In this document: one piece after another, positions 26,685 through 39,235 of the stretch
How the letters are laid out: each line of letters begins with the position of its first letter
Position numbering within the stretch: position 1 is the first letter of the stretch
From: Acestrorhynchus altus
Taxonomy: Eukaryota > Chordata > Actinopteri > Characiformes > Acestrorhynchidae
DNA: 64,000 bases
Direction: 5' to 3'
Assembly: GCA_034509495.1 (NCBI GenBank)
Contig: CM067503.1
Span: 22,009,161-22,073,160, forward strand
The notes under the pieces: generated by a model
The model's input: the letters and a program-made list of their open reading frames with translations, nothing else
Told to the model about the DNA's origin: nothing
The model's database searches: none
Position numbers and translations under genes: made by a program

Positions 26685-26792
26685 CAGCTAAATCCCCCAG
26701 TGTTGAATCAACACCTGCAGTGCTCATTTAAGTCCAGTTGGAACCAAATGAAACACTTTAAGTGTGACTCCCAACACTGAGGGATTTTGCTG
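26685..26792. mobile_element. Short MITE with 22-bp terminal inverted repeats
   Basis: The left end CAGCTAAATCCCCCAGTGTTG and the reverse complement of the right end CAGCAAAATCCCTCAGTGTTG differ at only two positions. The body is about 108 bp with no coding. The superfamily was not determined. Confidence 0.75.
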
Positions 26793-29439
26793 TGTGCTTA
26801 TGGATTGAGCTTTCATTTAAATTCCTTCTCACACTGCTTTTTGGTCCTGTTGCTTTTGGATGTGTAAGAACTGGTCCTGGACATGCATGGATATGATCCT
26901 ACACAATGAATCACGGCATGTTCATTTAAAGGCAACACAAAAAACTCTATCCTGTCTTTAAATATAATTCTGCTTCAATGCAGCATATTAAGACCAGTTA
27001 TGCTTGCAGAATTTGTGCTCATAAAAAGGAAATTTATAGAAATACAAAAAATGACATTTCTTTAATAAATGAATCCATTGGATTATGTTACAATTACATT
27101 TTAACAGGTAATCAGTAATCTGTAACAGATTACATTTATAAAGCAATTCTCCCAAACCTGGTTGAGGCACATCTCAGATACACAGGTGCAACTTATTGCG
27201 TTATTTTGTCTTTGGAGTATGGATTTGCCTATGTTGTACCTGCCTGCCTGTTTCCTGGCCCATGCAGTCAGACAATGAGAACTGAAATGCCCTAATTAAA
27301 TTTTTTGCACATGCAGCCTGTCTCAGCCAGTATGTTACACAGGTAACCAACAGACTAATATCTTCAGATATATTAACCTAAATAAATTCAACACTTCAAT
27401 TAATATGATGTAAATATAGCTCAATGTTCTGTTCTGACATTTGCTTAGTTAAAGCAGAACACAAAGCAAGTAGATATAGAGCAGTAAGTAGACAAAAATG
27501 CAAATTTTATAAAATATGAAATCAAAGATATGTTGTAGAAATAATTATATATTAAAAAAATGACAGGATTACACATGCAAGTCTATGGATACACATTGCA
27601 GCGTTTCTGAACAGATATTGATTGAATACTGCACAGAAATTATAGATATTTGCAAAGTAATTATAGATAGTGCACAGGCATTGTGTAGGTAATGCACATG
27701 TGCCATTCTGTCTGTAGCTGTTACATAAATAGTGATAATATAGCTATTTTGAACTGTATATTGAACTGTTGCTAAAACAAAGTCACTGGACAGTTGAAAA
27801 TTTGGTTAAGATACTTATATCTCTGTTACAAGAATTTTAATTCGAATTTAATTAATCTGAAGTGTTAATTTTTCAGTCAATAATTGCATGTTGTGCTTAC
27901 ATAAATGCACAGCCAGCAGACTGAATGAAAACAGAAGCTAGGAAGTATCATGCTACTTCTTGTTCTTTGAGCAATGCATAAATATCACCGAATTGCAACA
28001 TGGAGTAACTTGAGAACATTGAATTATTGTCATTAATGATGGATCTTTGCTCACTCCTGCAGCTTTCAATGCACAGAATGGAATAAACTCAAGGCATTTT
28101 TCGTCCTTTGGTCAGTTGGACATGTCTCGAGTTTGTCTGGGAAGATCTAACTGATTGTCTAATGAACTGGATCACTCTGATTTGTTTACTGTGTGAATAA
28201 AAGCACCTGTGGAATGACCTTGGGAGCCCTAGCAGCATCAGAGGCATGAAAATAACAAGGATGATATTCAGTGTCATGGTATTTAAAGGCCAGCACTGGA
28301 GCCTCTCTTCAGAGGCTGCACTGCTTTTTTTCTTTTTTGGGGAAAAAATGCTGTTCTACTTGAATGCTTTGAAATCGTGCATTTCAAAGACAAATATGTT
28401 TGTCCTCTCATCTGAACCCTGTGTAATAGGATGTAAACTAATAAAATGAGCCACCCCTAGCAAAGGTGACAGGGTATGAGGAAGAGAGTGCACCTCATTA
28501 AATTATTTTTGCTAAAGATCCTTTACAGCTGCCAAGCAGTAATTTAACTCAAAATGCATGCAATCTGCTGAAACTAAAGTTCATGAAGTCTTTGTTGTTC
28601 ATTAGAGACCCCTTATTAACTATACTTTATTAAATTCTATTTAAATTTCATTTTTCATGTGGAGAAAATATTTCAAGAGATATAAGAGTATCCACTTCTA
28701 TACATACACATTGCGATTGCCAAAGATAAAATATTATTTACAAATAGATAGTAATTGGGATGCAAAGAATTGTTTAAGCCCAGGTTGACCACTACCTCTA
28801 CCCATGTAAAGGGTTCATCTTTGAAAGTCAAGCCCCTCATCCTTCAACTGTGAGAAGATAACTCAACACTGTGGGTCTAAAAAGGATGTGGAACTGATTA
28901 AGTAGCTCTTACTGAGAAAAGCAAATAGACAAAGCAAACAAAGCAGAACAATGCTGAACAATGATCTGACCAGTTCAGACCACAACATCATTGAATGTGG
29001 AATTGGGAAAATGCTTAAATATGTAAGACATTAGATATTACATTTTTACATAGTTGAAAATGTTAAATGTATGTTTTCCTCCTGATTTTGTAATCAATGG
29101 CTGGTTTTACAAAAATAAATGAGTGCTTTCTGGAATTTGCACAGTACCATATTTCATACTAGCTCTGCAAAATAAGCTTAATTTAACAGAGTGAATGCAT
29201 TGTGGTGTTAATTGTTTATGGAGAATGTTTGAAAAACAGGAGGGAGCAATCCATATTTCTAATCAGGATTGATCTGGGTTGTCTGTTAGAACTGGGTCAG
29301 TGATTACTTTGTCTTCCAAGTCCTAATTTAGCAATAAATGTCAGCAGTTTACAGGACATGCATATCGGTCAACCCTAGAATATAATATAAAATAATTAGT
29401 CCCTTTTTGCTCTATTCCCATGTTATGCAAACATAACAT

Positions 29440-29441
<2 letters not shown>
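26793..29441. other. No gene recognised
   Basis: A long AT-rich stretch with no microsatellite above threshold, no transposase block and no exon-like frame. Confidence 0.5.

Positions 29442-29525
<84 letters not shown>
29442..29525. repeat. (AC)n microsatellite
   Basis: About 42 perfect AC units directly abutting the left edge of an R2 repeat copy. Confidence 0.97.
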
Positions 29526-29526
<1 letters not shown>

Positions 29527-29720
29527 GTTTTCCCCATCATTTGAATGCTGTGCAAACAATTCTGGATGAATAGACCAATAGAAAATTAATTTTAATGTCT
29601 AATATTTTACATAAACATTCATTAAAAGTCAAGAATATTTTTGCCTTCTGCTGTAAAGTCATCATTTTGGAGATACACGTTTTTCATTCGACAGCAATGA
29701 AATGTACTTTTGAATTTCTC
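29526..29720 (+). repeat. Dispersed repeat family R2, plus copy
   Basis: Shares GTTTTCCCCAT, CAATTCTGGATGAATAGACC, CTGCTGTAAAGTCATCATTT and GGAGATACACGTTTTTCATT with the copies at 7.6 kb (inverted) and 40.8 kb. About 200 bp, non-coding. Confidence 0.75.
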
Positions 29721-30005
29721 TTGAGACCAGGCTGCTACAGGCTTCTACAGAGGCTGAAGAAATTCAACCTGCCACCAGTCCTAATGATCCCTTTCTACAC
29801 AGCGATCATTAAGTTCATCTTTACATCATCTATAACCATCTGATTTGGATTTTTTTCCCTCATAGAAGTGAGCCAAGCTGCAACGCATAATTAAGCCAGC
29901 AGAGAGGATCATCTGGTATACTCTAGCACAGCTTCAGGATACATATAAGAGCCTGAAGAGCATGTATAGTAAACCATTCTCAGCCTGGACATCACCCCTC
30001 CCAGC
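29715..30005 (+). pseudogene. Non-LTR retrotransposon ORF2 C-terminal fragment
   Basis: 29720-29841 reads RLLQRLKKFNLPPVLMIPFY then TAIIKFIFTSSITI, the region just after the reverse transcriptase domain in many fish LINEs (typical form: LRxLKKFNLPxxLLxxFYTAIIxSILTSSITVW). After a stop, another frame at about 29880-29940 continues with LQRIIKPAERII and a LxQLQDxY-like segment, as in the intact family. No catalytic RT motifs remain and there is no poly(A) tail. It is a dead fragment. Confidence 0.7.
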
Positions 30006-30024
30006 AGCTTCCCTCTAGTACACT

Positions 30025-31095
30025 GTTAAAAATTAAAGTACTACAAACAGTTCTTTGAGGAATGGCATAGAAGGACCTCCTTTGGTTTCATAAAGAACCA
30101 TGTTTGTATTGGTGATCTGGGTGTCTAAAGAACACACACTTCTCTATTAGAAAAGTGTCCAGGTTTTTAAACAAAATCACTCAAAAACTTTCATTTTAAA
30201 GATCTAGAAGACTCAGGACCATTAAAGCATGCAGAACTGGGCATGCTTATAGCTTTTCCACAAGGGGCTGTGTTGTTCATCAACTACAGTGGACCCCATG
30301 CAACATGGACACAGGTCAGCTGAGGGTCTGGAAACTTTACCAGACCAGAAAAATTACCAACATGGACACAGCATGAGAACTTGTTAAAAGTCACATCCAA
30401 AGTTGAACTGTGAGCTGAAGTGTGTGATCTTCAAGAAGGTGGAGAACAACCGTCAAAAAAGTGTTGAATTGAAGATCAAAATCTTTTATGTCAAACCCCA
30501 CTGGCCTTCACTCACATCTAAAAGAGTGGCTGAAGAACAGAGGTGTGAATACCGACTAGATGAAAGAGAATGAAAGAAAAAAAATAAAAGGAGAGAGACC
30601 AAGAGACATCAGAAGATCCCAGTGCCATTAATTTCATTTGAAGGGTACAAAATGCTAAATGTAGACTTGCTACTAAACATAATGTTGTACTCTCTTAAAA
30701 TGTGCTAAAAAGGACTTCCTCATAGAAGAAACACTGTAGAACAAACACTTTAAAGATGCATTTTTGTAAATGAGATGTGAGAGATATTTAAGAACTACAA
30801 CTTAATGTAAAAGTATTGAATCGAGTATTAATTCTTCTGACCATATGTCCAAGACAAGAATGATCAAATAAGCCTACTAAGTGTAGAACTACTAAGTGTA
30901 GAACATACTGGTGTGACCTATGCTTTCTTTAAGTTGTCAGGGTTCTACATAGAACTACTGCCTTTTTAATGAACCCCTGAATAACACCTTTAAAGGCTCT
31001 ATGTGTTCTTAATGGTTCCACCAGAAAACTGGTGGAAAAACTTTGAAAAGGGTACCACTAGGGTTCCAAAGGTCTGATACTCCCTTTTTGGTTAC
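30025..31095. repeat. GGTTCT-family element, about 1.1 kb
   Basis: Both edges carry GGTTCT/AAGAACC words (30040-30115: AGTTCTTTGAGG, TTTCATAAAGAACC; 30950-31090: GGTTCTACATAGAAC, GTTCTTAATGGTTCC, AGGGTTCCAAAGG), while the interior is unrelated and non-coding. The layout suggests a non-autonomous element with repeat-rich ends. Clear terminal inverted repeats were not found, so the class is open. Confidence 0.5.
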
Positions 31096-33019
31096 ACCTT
31101 GGAGCCACACATTATGGAGGGGCCTATACAGCACTTAACATAAATCATTTGCTTTGCCCAGTCTCCACCTTATCACACCATGCCACACACCTACAGTCAA
31201 ACTGAGGACTTATTAAAACATTTTGAGCCTATGTGTTCTTCTTTGAATTGGTGTTTTAACACTTTGCTTCATTCATGTAGTTTCTGACTGACGTGGGGGT
31301 TTCAGGTCCATCAAGTCATAATCCCCCCATGATTTAATTGTGACTTTGTGGCACAATCATATGGAGGACCTTAATGCAGACCAGTCTCATTTAGGAGATG
31401 TGTGAATGTGCATATTCTGCAAGCAGGCCATTATGTGTGCACGTAGACATATGTGTACAGTAGGAAGGGGCCAGTTTGTGATGTTACCATTAACTTTACA
31501 AGCTAAGGTTAAGTTAGCAATTTAAATGTAAGATTTGATTTAAAATGTGACATTGTGTGTGCATGAGTTTTCATTTATTAGAAATGAAGGCTGCATTTTT
31601 TTATATGACTGCATGGCAGTTTTATAAACTTTGGATCAGAGTGACCAATAGACATCATACACATCAAAATAGAAGGGTCTTGCTCCATTTGCTCCGGGCT
31701 TGTCTGCCTGTACTTTAGTGAATTCAGTTGATCGGACTGAATCATGCTTCGTCAAGCATCCAAAATGCCCAGATTGTCTAATAACAAATAAATAAACAAC
31801 ACAGACTATATCCCCACGTTTTCACTGTTTTGAGTGAGAAACATTGATTCTTGGATCTTCTTCTGATCTTCTGAGATCACTCTGTGCAAAGCAGCTGTGC
31901 GTGGTGGTTGAATGCATCCTGTTTTGTTTTTTAAAAAGAACAGAACATGGAGGAGGGGCACTTCCCACATGCTTATTCAGGGCTGTAAAGCAGAAGCAGA
32001 TGCTGGTCTCGGTGCATATGTTCTAAGTCCTCAAAAGTGATCAAATACAACAAACTATCTGTGCATTGTAAATCCCCTCTTTTGTTGTTTTCTGTGGTTT
32101 TCAAATGATCTAGAGATATGAGAGGCAAATCGGCTGTAACAAGTTACAAACTGATTCCTGTTAGATTAGGGAGGGGTGATGTAATCACTGACCTAGATCT
32201 TACCTCACAGAGAACCTGCATCCCAAAGCCTAGGCTGCACTCAAGGTAGGATGGGTACTCGGTAAGGCCATCCTATGAAAACTCCTTTTTAGTAACCAAT
32301 TTGTCAAACAAATGAATTATTCTGTAACAGTCTACCAAGGCTGCATGGGTGGAAAACAGAGTAGGATAAAATGGAGTACTGTGGCATGGTCAGCACTAGT
32401 GCAAGTCAAAACCAGTACAAAACAGATAACAAGGGGCACACCAAAAGACAAAATGATGTAAACAACAATAATCCAACAAACAGGTAAATCCAGGTAAACA
32501 GAAATACAGGGCGGGCGAATGGCAAAAAAGCAAACAGACAGAGACAAAAAGGCAAACTAATGCTGAAAGGGCAAAACTAAGCAATGATACACAGGGATGT
32601 CTGTACATATAGGCAGGTAAAAGCTGATCACAATCAATACTAAGCGGAATGTGATCTGACAATGGTCACATGACTAGTGTCAGGTGAGTCCTGGGAAATG
32701 CAGTCCACATGAGATAGAGGGTAGCATGACACACCAACAGAAAGGTCCAGCTTCTTGCATATGGGTTTCTCAAAACCTTTGAAGGGACTTAAATTCAATA
32801 TTTGAATTTAAGTACATGAAAAACATTTTAAGACAAAGTCTACTCCCAAGGCTGCATTTTCCACGAAGGATACATCACTTATATCCTCCTAATTGCTCTG
32901 AATGTAGGGTAAAATTTTGATGATGATTATCATTAGTGTCTCCCAAATGAAATCACAGCCTGTGTGCTTGCCTGATTTCCCCATTTGTTACAGTAATAAA
33001 ATGAGTAAAAATACTAAGA
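31096..33019. other. No gene recognised
   Basis: The frames at 31844-32026, 32332-32547 and 32396-32662 lack motifs, and the last two overlap in different frames of the same AT-poor stretch. No repeat family identified. Confidence 0.45.
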
Positions 33020-33115
33020 AGAGGTTTCTAATAAAGTGGCCAGTGAGTGGAAGCACAAGGTAGGTGTTTCTAATAAAGTGGCCAGTTAGAGGAAGCACAA
33101 TATAGGGGTTTCAAT
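33020..33115. repeat. 43-bp tandem pair from a Tc1-type terminus
   Basis: TTTCTAATAAAGTGGCCAGT begins at 33024 and again at 33067, followed by GGAAGCACAA. TAATAAAGTGGCCAGTGAGTG is the terminal sequence of a very common fish Tc1 family. The same 43-bp unit occurs at 39.17 kb and in diverged form at 56.0 kb. Confidence 0.8.
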
Positions 33116-34249
33116 AATAAGTACTTCAAATACAGGACATTTTTATAAATACATTGTGATCATTTTGTGGTAACATGTAAACACTTGTATGTGTGATATG
33201 TGTGATTCATATTTAAACAACTCGAATATTTATGCATGCTCCTGAACAGTCTGTTGCTCTGTTTATTTGTGAAACCATTTGGAGCTCTGAGATGTAATTT
33301 GATACACATCAGTTTTATTTCTTGCTGATTCCTGCTACTTTCCCCCGCACCCATTAGTTAATTATGGCGATGAAACATCACAAAGCCATTACTCTCTCCA
33401 GCTAGTAAATGGCTGCATACACTGCAGCAGCAGAAGTGATTCCTTCCTTTTGGGGAAACTTGCAGATCACAGAATGAATCTCTTTAGTGTTTATAAATCC
33501 ATGACATAAGCATTTTCTATCTGCAAAAATTGGATCTTCATTCTTTGCTTCCCTTTGATTTATATGGGGCTTTTCATTTAAATGCAAGGCCATGCAGAGT
33601 TCAACCTTACTATAGATGTATAATTATACCTTTCATTATTTGATTATTGGAATTAAAGCACTGTAAAATTCACGCAGACAGCTTTCCTTACTGGAAAAAA
33701 TAAAGTTTCGGATCTCCTAGTCAATTCAAAGCACAGGTGTTTTCAGTTGTGATTCACAAAGCATAAGCTGAACCATTTCATATGCCCCTCATCAAGGAGA
33801 GCTCATCAAGGGTTCCCTGGTTAAGAAAGGTTCTATAGTCAAGATAACCAGCATTCACTGTTTGTGCTGCAAACACATAGAATTTGAAACCAGTTTGGTT
33901 CTTCACAAGGAATCTTTAAGAGGATCGTTATTCACTCATCTCTTATTATTATCAAAAAAGTAGATGTACAGAGAAGGAGTCAACCCTTGGCAATGCATGA
34001 CTTCAATGGTGTCATGGAGTGACAGAGAATGGCAGTGGAAACTGGATTATCAAGGGACACCACTTCTGTATGTGTAGCTCAATGCACATTGCCCATATCA
34101 GTCAAAATCATTTATTGTAACTGGCAACCTTTATCTTGCTTCCAAATAGCATTGCAATCTGACTCTTCCTTTTGGGAAGAGTATTTATTTAACCATTTGT
34201 ACAACCTTTTAACTTAATACAGGAAGATGACAAGATTTACAAACTTAGT
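33116..34249. other. No gene; GGTTCT-family fragment at 33805-33925
   Basis: 33805-33925 holds GGGTTCCCTGG, AAGAAAGGTTCTATAGTCAAG and TTTGGTTCTTCACAAGGAATC, a fragment of the GGTTCT family. The rest is unremarkable. Confidence 0.5.
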
Positions 34250-34879
34250 GCCTTCAACATATACACAAAACAGCCTATAAATCTCCATGCCATGCAGTTG
34301 CATACTGCCCTACCCCACCCAATCTCAGCCCTTCTGATCCACCACCACTGACTAACTCTTTCAGATACTTCTCACATGTCCTTCATAACTGTCCTCAATA
34401 CATGTCCTCTGAACACGAATTCACCCTGCAACACTGTAGTATACTTTTCTACAAACCACCCAGCCCCTATCTCTACATACACCTCTACATACACCTTACA
34501 TACACCTGCCACCCACACTCTCTCACCTGAGCCACCAAATCTGAATATCTCAGCTTTATCCTTTCATAATCTACCTCAACCTCATCTTCAAATGGAGCCA
34601 TCAGCTTGATGAAAAAAAAACAAGCAGTTTGCTCTCAGAGTGTAACACAATATTGAGCCTCAGTGAAGTTACCACAATGCATTGTGGAATCTGTAGTTTT
34701 GTGCCTACATCAGCCAACAAGTTCCAATCTCAAGCATCCCTGCATTTACCAATATTCACAGCCTGTACTCATTCCCCACTGCACTGCCCCTCATGCATAA
34801 GTATAATTAACCTCCTTCCACTAACAATTGGTGTGTTGTTAACTTCTAAGTGTTTCTAAGTACCTAAGTACCTGATTAT
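34250..34879. other. C-rich flank, probably more of the minus-strand LINE
   Basis: The plus strand is unusually rich in C and CA words. It lies downstream (minus strand) of the RT fragment at 34880-35220 and may be its continuation, but I could not align motifs. Frames 34376-34859 are not convincing proteins. Confidence 0.35.
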
Positions 34880-35220
34880 GCCTCCATTTCCCAGTCCTAG
34901 CCATTGGCAAGATGTGACATACTCCCCTGTGTTGACACAGAACTGAACATCCTCAAAATAAGTTTTAACAATCCAATCACCCTGTCTGGCACCTGAAAGA
35001 ACTCAAATGATTTCCACAATAAGGCATGTGGCACAGAACCAAAGGCATTAGGCAAATCCAAAAACACCACACTGAGATCTCTTCTTTCTGCCTTTGCTGT
35101 CTGAATCTGATGCCAAACCTTGTAATTAAATAATCATAAATAAGTTTAGCCAACCTATTCAATTTACTCTCCACTGTTCCCTTCAAGCCGGCCACTATAC
35201 CTTTCAAGCCAGCCACTATA
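34880..35220 (-). pseudogene. LINE reverse transcriptase fragment, frameshifted
   Basis: On the minus strand, about 35105-34990 reads VVFLDLPNAFGSVPHALLW and then FQVPDRVIGLLKL. This is the RT motif A region (LDLxNAFGSVPH) of a fish non-LTR retrotransposon family. The frame 34977-35216 runs in the neighbouring frame, so a frameshift separates the parts. Here the motif reads AFG, where many other LINE families have AFD; the catalytic Asp would be the one in LDL. It is degenerate and inactive. Confidence 0.65.
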
Positions 35221-35769
35221 CCTTATCTCCTGCACCTAGCCAACTAACCTTTGCTCTTTGACCAACTCCTTTCTCCCTTCTAAACTGCCTTCCGCTAGCC
35301 TTCTGATTACCACCACCTTCCCTTTCACCCACTTGTTTTCTCATGCTTGCATTTGCTTCCATAGTACCAGAGGTATTGATGTCCTGCAAACTGTGGTATG
35401 TAACCTGGCACTGGACTTCAGCTGACCAAGAAGAACAATTCTATAACAAGCACTGTTCCATGCAGACCATCCTTCATCCAAGTACCTCTTCTTCCCTTGT
35501 TGAATCTGCAATCCTCTCACTGATGTCACCTTCTTCCATCCACACACACAACTCTGCAATTTCTTTCCCACTGTTACCTCCCCCCCTTGTCTCTATGCCT
35601 TGTGTACTCACTTTTCATATTTCTTTAGAGACTTTGTGAAAAAGCTTTGTAAAGTATGAAAATAATCTTTCTTTATTTCAGCCAATGGTTGTTTATAGAC
35701 CGAATGCAAAGAACAATTGGTATTTTTGCCTGGTTACATAACACAAAAGAGAATTATATAAATGGTTTG
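35221..35769. other. No gene recognised
   Basis: Possibly upstream part of the minus-strand LINE; the frame 35341-35571 (minus) has no RT motif that I can identify. Confidence 0.35.
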
Positions 35770-35990
35770 ATGTAGCACCAACAAGGGTTCCATATTGTTC
35801 TGGGCAAAAGAACACTTTTCAGTACCATAGCCTTCACATAAATCAAAGAAACTACTTTCTCATAAAAGGGTCCTTCAAGGGTTCTGTATTAAAATCAAAA
35901 GTTGTATATAGATTCATGGATTAAATAGTTCATCAAAATGTTTTGTATATGGTTTTATAATTATTCTTTTAAAAATGGTTCTATGTCACA
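35770..35990. repeat. GGTTCT-family fragment
   Basis: Words GTAGCACCAACAAGGGTTCC, AAAAGGGTCCTTCAAGGGTT and TTTAAAAATGGTTCTATG follow the GGTTCT-family pattern. Confidence 0.5.
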
Positions 35991-36479
35991 CAAACATGTT
36001 CAGCTATGGAGAAAAGACACTGTGTTGTACCTGGACCTATTCTGTTCTGTATCTTAGAGGCAACACAGTGTTGCACTGCCTGAAATTTGACTGAACTAGG
36101 AGAAAATGTGAAAGGACCGGCTGTTCTCTTCCTCAGTTTGCACAGATGGTGTTTCTTACAGGGTCTGCAGGGAGAAGGAAGGGTTAGATTATAAAGCATC
36201 CGGGCAAAATAGCATGCTAGAATCTGCATGTTGAATGAATAAGTCTGAACTGTTTTTCTTCTGAGAAACTACCACAGGTAAAAACATTTTGCTGAAAAGC
36301 CTTTCAGCCAATTAATAAAGCACCCAAATGAGCTACAATAGCTTAGTTTGTGGTCAGGTTTTATCAAATGCTGAGAAACAATGTAAAGACAGCTTTGTGG
36401 AATTGTTTGCAATGCACAACACAGGTTAACTTTATATATGTATAGTATATATACATATACTCCAAAGACCTGCAAGAAC

Positions 36480-38517
36480 TTCCAGACCTTCCCCGCAGTT
36501 GACAGAGGTTCTGCGAAACAACTGAAGAGAATTGAGACTGGCTGAAAGAAAGTGGAGAAAAACACAACAGGACTCGGATCTCAGTGCTTACCGGGCCCTC
36601 CTTTCCAGATTCTTAGCAGAAGTAACTGTTGCAAAATCATCATTTTACAAGGAGAGACTGGAAGCATCGGCATCTGATCCATACAAGCTCTTCTCTGTCT
36701 TCTCTTCTCTCCTAAACCCTCCTACCCCCCTGCTCCAACCACCCTCACCCCAGAAGATTTTGTCACCTTCTTTGAAGAAAAGATTGACAAGATCTGCCAA
36801 TCCTTTCCACCCTTCCTTCCACCAACCTCTACTCCTCCCACCAGACACCCTTCTCCTCCTCCTGCATCTCTTTCCTCTTTCTCTCCACTTTCCACAGCTG
36901 ACATCCTTCATCTTCTCACATCTAACAATCCAACCACCTGTCTTCTAGACCCTATCCCTTCCTCTCTATTTCAAACAATTGCTCCTGACCTTCTTCCTTT
37001 CATTATCTTTATCATAAATAGCTCATTGTCATCAGGTCATGTTCCATCTACTTTCAAAGCTGCCAGAGTGGTCCCAATCTTGAAAAAGCCAACTCCTGAT
37101 AGTACAAACCTTAACAATTATAGACCAGTATCACTACTCTCCTTCCTCTCAAAATTCCTTGAACATTCTGTCTACAATCAGCTATCTCTTTCTCAACCAG
37201 AACAATTTACAGGACCCAAACTAATCTGGCTTCAAACTGGCACACTCAACAGAGACTGCTCTCATTGCTGTCATTGAGAAACTCCATGCTGCAAGATCAG
37301 TCAAACGCTCATCTGTTGTAGTTCTGTTGTAAAGCTCTCTGCAGCCTTTGACACAGTAGACCACAAGATCCTCCTTTCAATCCTTGATAGCCATGGAATC
37401 ACCGGTTCTGCATTACAATGGTTTGCATCATACTTGGAAGAGTATTCTTACCAGGTCACATGACAGGAAGCCACATCAGCTCCACGCAGACTCTCCACCG
37501 GTGTTCCAAAAGGCTCAGTCCTTGGTCCTCTTCTCTTTTCTCTCCACACTACTTCTCTTGGTAAAGTAATATCTTCTCATGGTTTTACTTACCACTGCTA
37601 TGCCGATGACACTCAACTCATCCTCTCCTTCCCACCCTCTGACACCCAGGTCTAATCCCATATCTCAGCTTGCCTCTCTGATGACTCATCATGGATGGCA
37701 GCCCATCACCTCAAACTCAACCCCAGCAAGACTGAACTACTGTTCATTCCTGGAAACACTGGTCCTCACCCTGATCTTACCATTTCCCTTGAAAACTCAC
37801 TGGTCACTCCATCTGCTGAAGCATGGAGCCTTGGTGTATTAGTGGATGACCAGTTATCATTCTCAGCTCATGTTACAAACCTGACTTGGTCTTGCAGATT
37901 CCTTTCCAACATCAGGAGAATTCAACATTTTCTGTCTAGAGTTGCCACTCAGGTGCTTGTTCAGTCCATTGCAACTTATCCAGAATGCAGCAGCGCGGCT
38001 CATCTTCAATGTTCCTAAATTCACTCACATAACTCCTCTGTTGTGTTCCCTTCATTGGCTCCCTGTAGCTGCCCACATCAGATTCTAAACCTTGATGCTG
38101 ACCTACAAAGCCAAAAATGAACCAGCCCCTCCATACATGATGGCAATGGTCAAAACTCAAGCTGTACCAAGAGCCCTTTGAGCTTCAACTACAGGTCGCC
38201 TTGACCCACCGTCCCTTAAAACACAAGGAAAACATGCATCCAGACCTTTTTAGTTCTGGCACCAAAACAGTGGAATGAATTTCCCCTGGCAGTCCGAACA
38301 GCTGAGTCCCTCACTATCTTCAAACGCAGACTGAAGACTAATCTGTTTCAGGAGTACTTAACTCCCTAAAGACATTTGTTTTCAACAGGATCTAAGCGTG
38401 AAGAATCTCTAGATTCTAGCCTCGTCTACTAGTTAATGATATTCTGAGTGAACAGCAAAGCACTTTTGTAAGTCACTCTAGATAAGGGTGTCTGCTCAAT
38501 GCCATAAATGTAATACA
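36480..38517 (+). mobile_element. 5'-truncated L2-clade LINE
   Basis: ORF2 is recognisable in pieces: ERKWRKTQQDSDLSAYRALL (36550), FSSLLNPP (36700), the RT start VPSTFKAARVVPILKKP and NNYRPVSLLS (37040-37140), AAFDTVDHKILL with the motif A Asp at 37350-37352, GVPKGSVLGPLLF (37500), YADD at 37599-37610, then LKLNPSKTELLFIPGN and, after frameshifts, ITPLLCSLHWLPVAA (38030). The catalytic aspartates are present, but several frameshifts and stops break the frame, and the N-terminal endonuclease is missing. The 3' end carries TAAGTCACTCTAGATAAGGG, GTCTGCTCAATGCC and ATAAATGTAAT, the usual L2 tail. It is inactive. Confidence 0.92.
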
Positions 38518-38594
38518 GCATTTATGGTATACACTTCAAGATGTGTTAATGGAAGTTCTAGAAAACAGTTACACTGTTACACTGTTTTGATATG

Positions 38595-39085
38595 TTGATG
38601 TACATTTACATTTACATTTACATTTACAGCATTTAGCAGACGCCCTTATCCAGAGCGACTTACAAAAGTGCTTTGCTGTTAGAACATCCTTAGCTAGTAG
38701 ATAAGGCTGGAATCTAGAGATTCCACACATTTAGACCGTGTTGAAACAAAAGTCTTTATGGAGTTAAGTACTCCTGAAACAGATGAGTCTTCAGTCTGCG
38801 TTTGAAGACAGTGAGGGACTCCCAGGGGAAGTTCATTCCACCATTTTGGTGCCAGAACAGAAAAGAGTCTGGATGCATGTTTACCTTGCATTCTGAGGGA
38901 GGGGGGGGTCTGTACTTGAAGCTTGAAGGGCTCTTGGTGCAGCTCGAGTTTTGACCATTGCCATCATGTATGGAGGGGCTGGTCCATTTTTGGCTTTGTA
39001 GGTCAGCATCAAGGTTTTGAATCTGATGCGGGCAGCTACAGGGAGCCAATGAAGGGAACGCAGCAGAGGAGTTACGTGACTCACT
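38595..39085 (-). mobile_element. Inverted L2 3'-end copy
   Basis: From the tandem tail ACATTTACATTTACA at 38601 it reads on the minus strand: CAGCATTTAGCAGACGCCCT, the L2 3' end, up to SHVTPLLRSLHWLPVAARIR near 39080. Only the last 480 bp or so of the element is kept. It faces the preceding L2 tail-to-tail with about 80 bases between. The 3' end is less diverged than that of its neighbour. Confidence 0.92.
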
Positions 39086-39129
39086 GGCCACTGTTGTACT
39101 GATGTACTGTCTGTTAGCTATCAAATAAT

Positions 39130-39235
39130 GGACCAGGGGTATCTAGTGAGTGGAAACCCAAGGAAGGTGTTTCTAATAAAGTGGCCAGTGATTGGAAGCA
39201 CAAGGTAGGTGTTTCTAATAAAGTGGACATTGAAG
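39130..39235. repeat. 43-bp tandem pair, second locus
   Basis: TTTCTAATAAAGTGGCCAGT starts at 39170, and TTTCTAATAAAGTGGACAT at 39212, with AGTGAGTGGAAACCCAAGG before and GGAAGCACAAGG between. It is the same unit as at 33.02 kb. It lies between the inverted L2 and the promoter. Confidence 0.8.

Noticed and set aside
33020..39235. Regularly spaced repeats as a CRISPR-like array
   Set aside because: The units are contiguous 43-bp tandems at separate loci with Tc1-terminus sequence, not repeats separated by unique spacers, and the genome is a vertebrate one.
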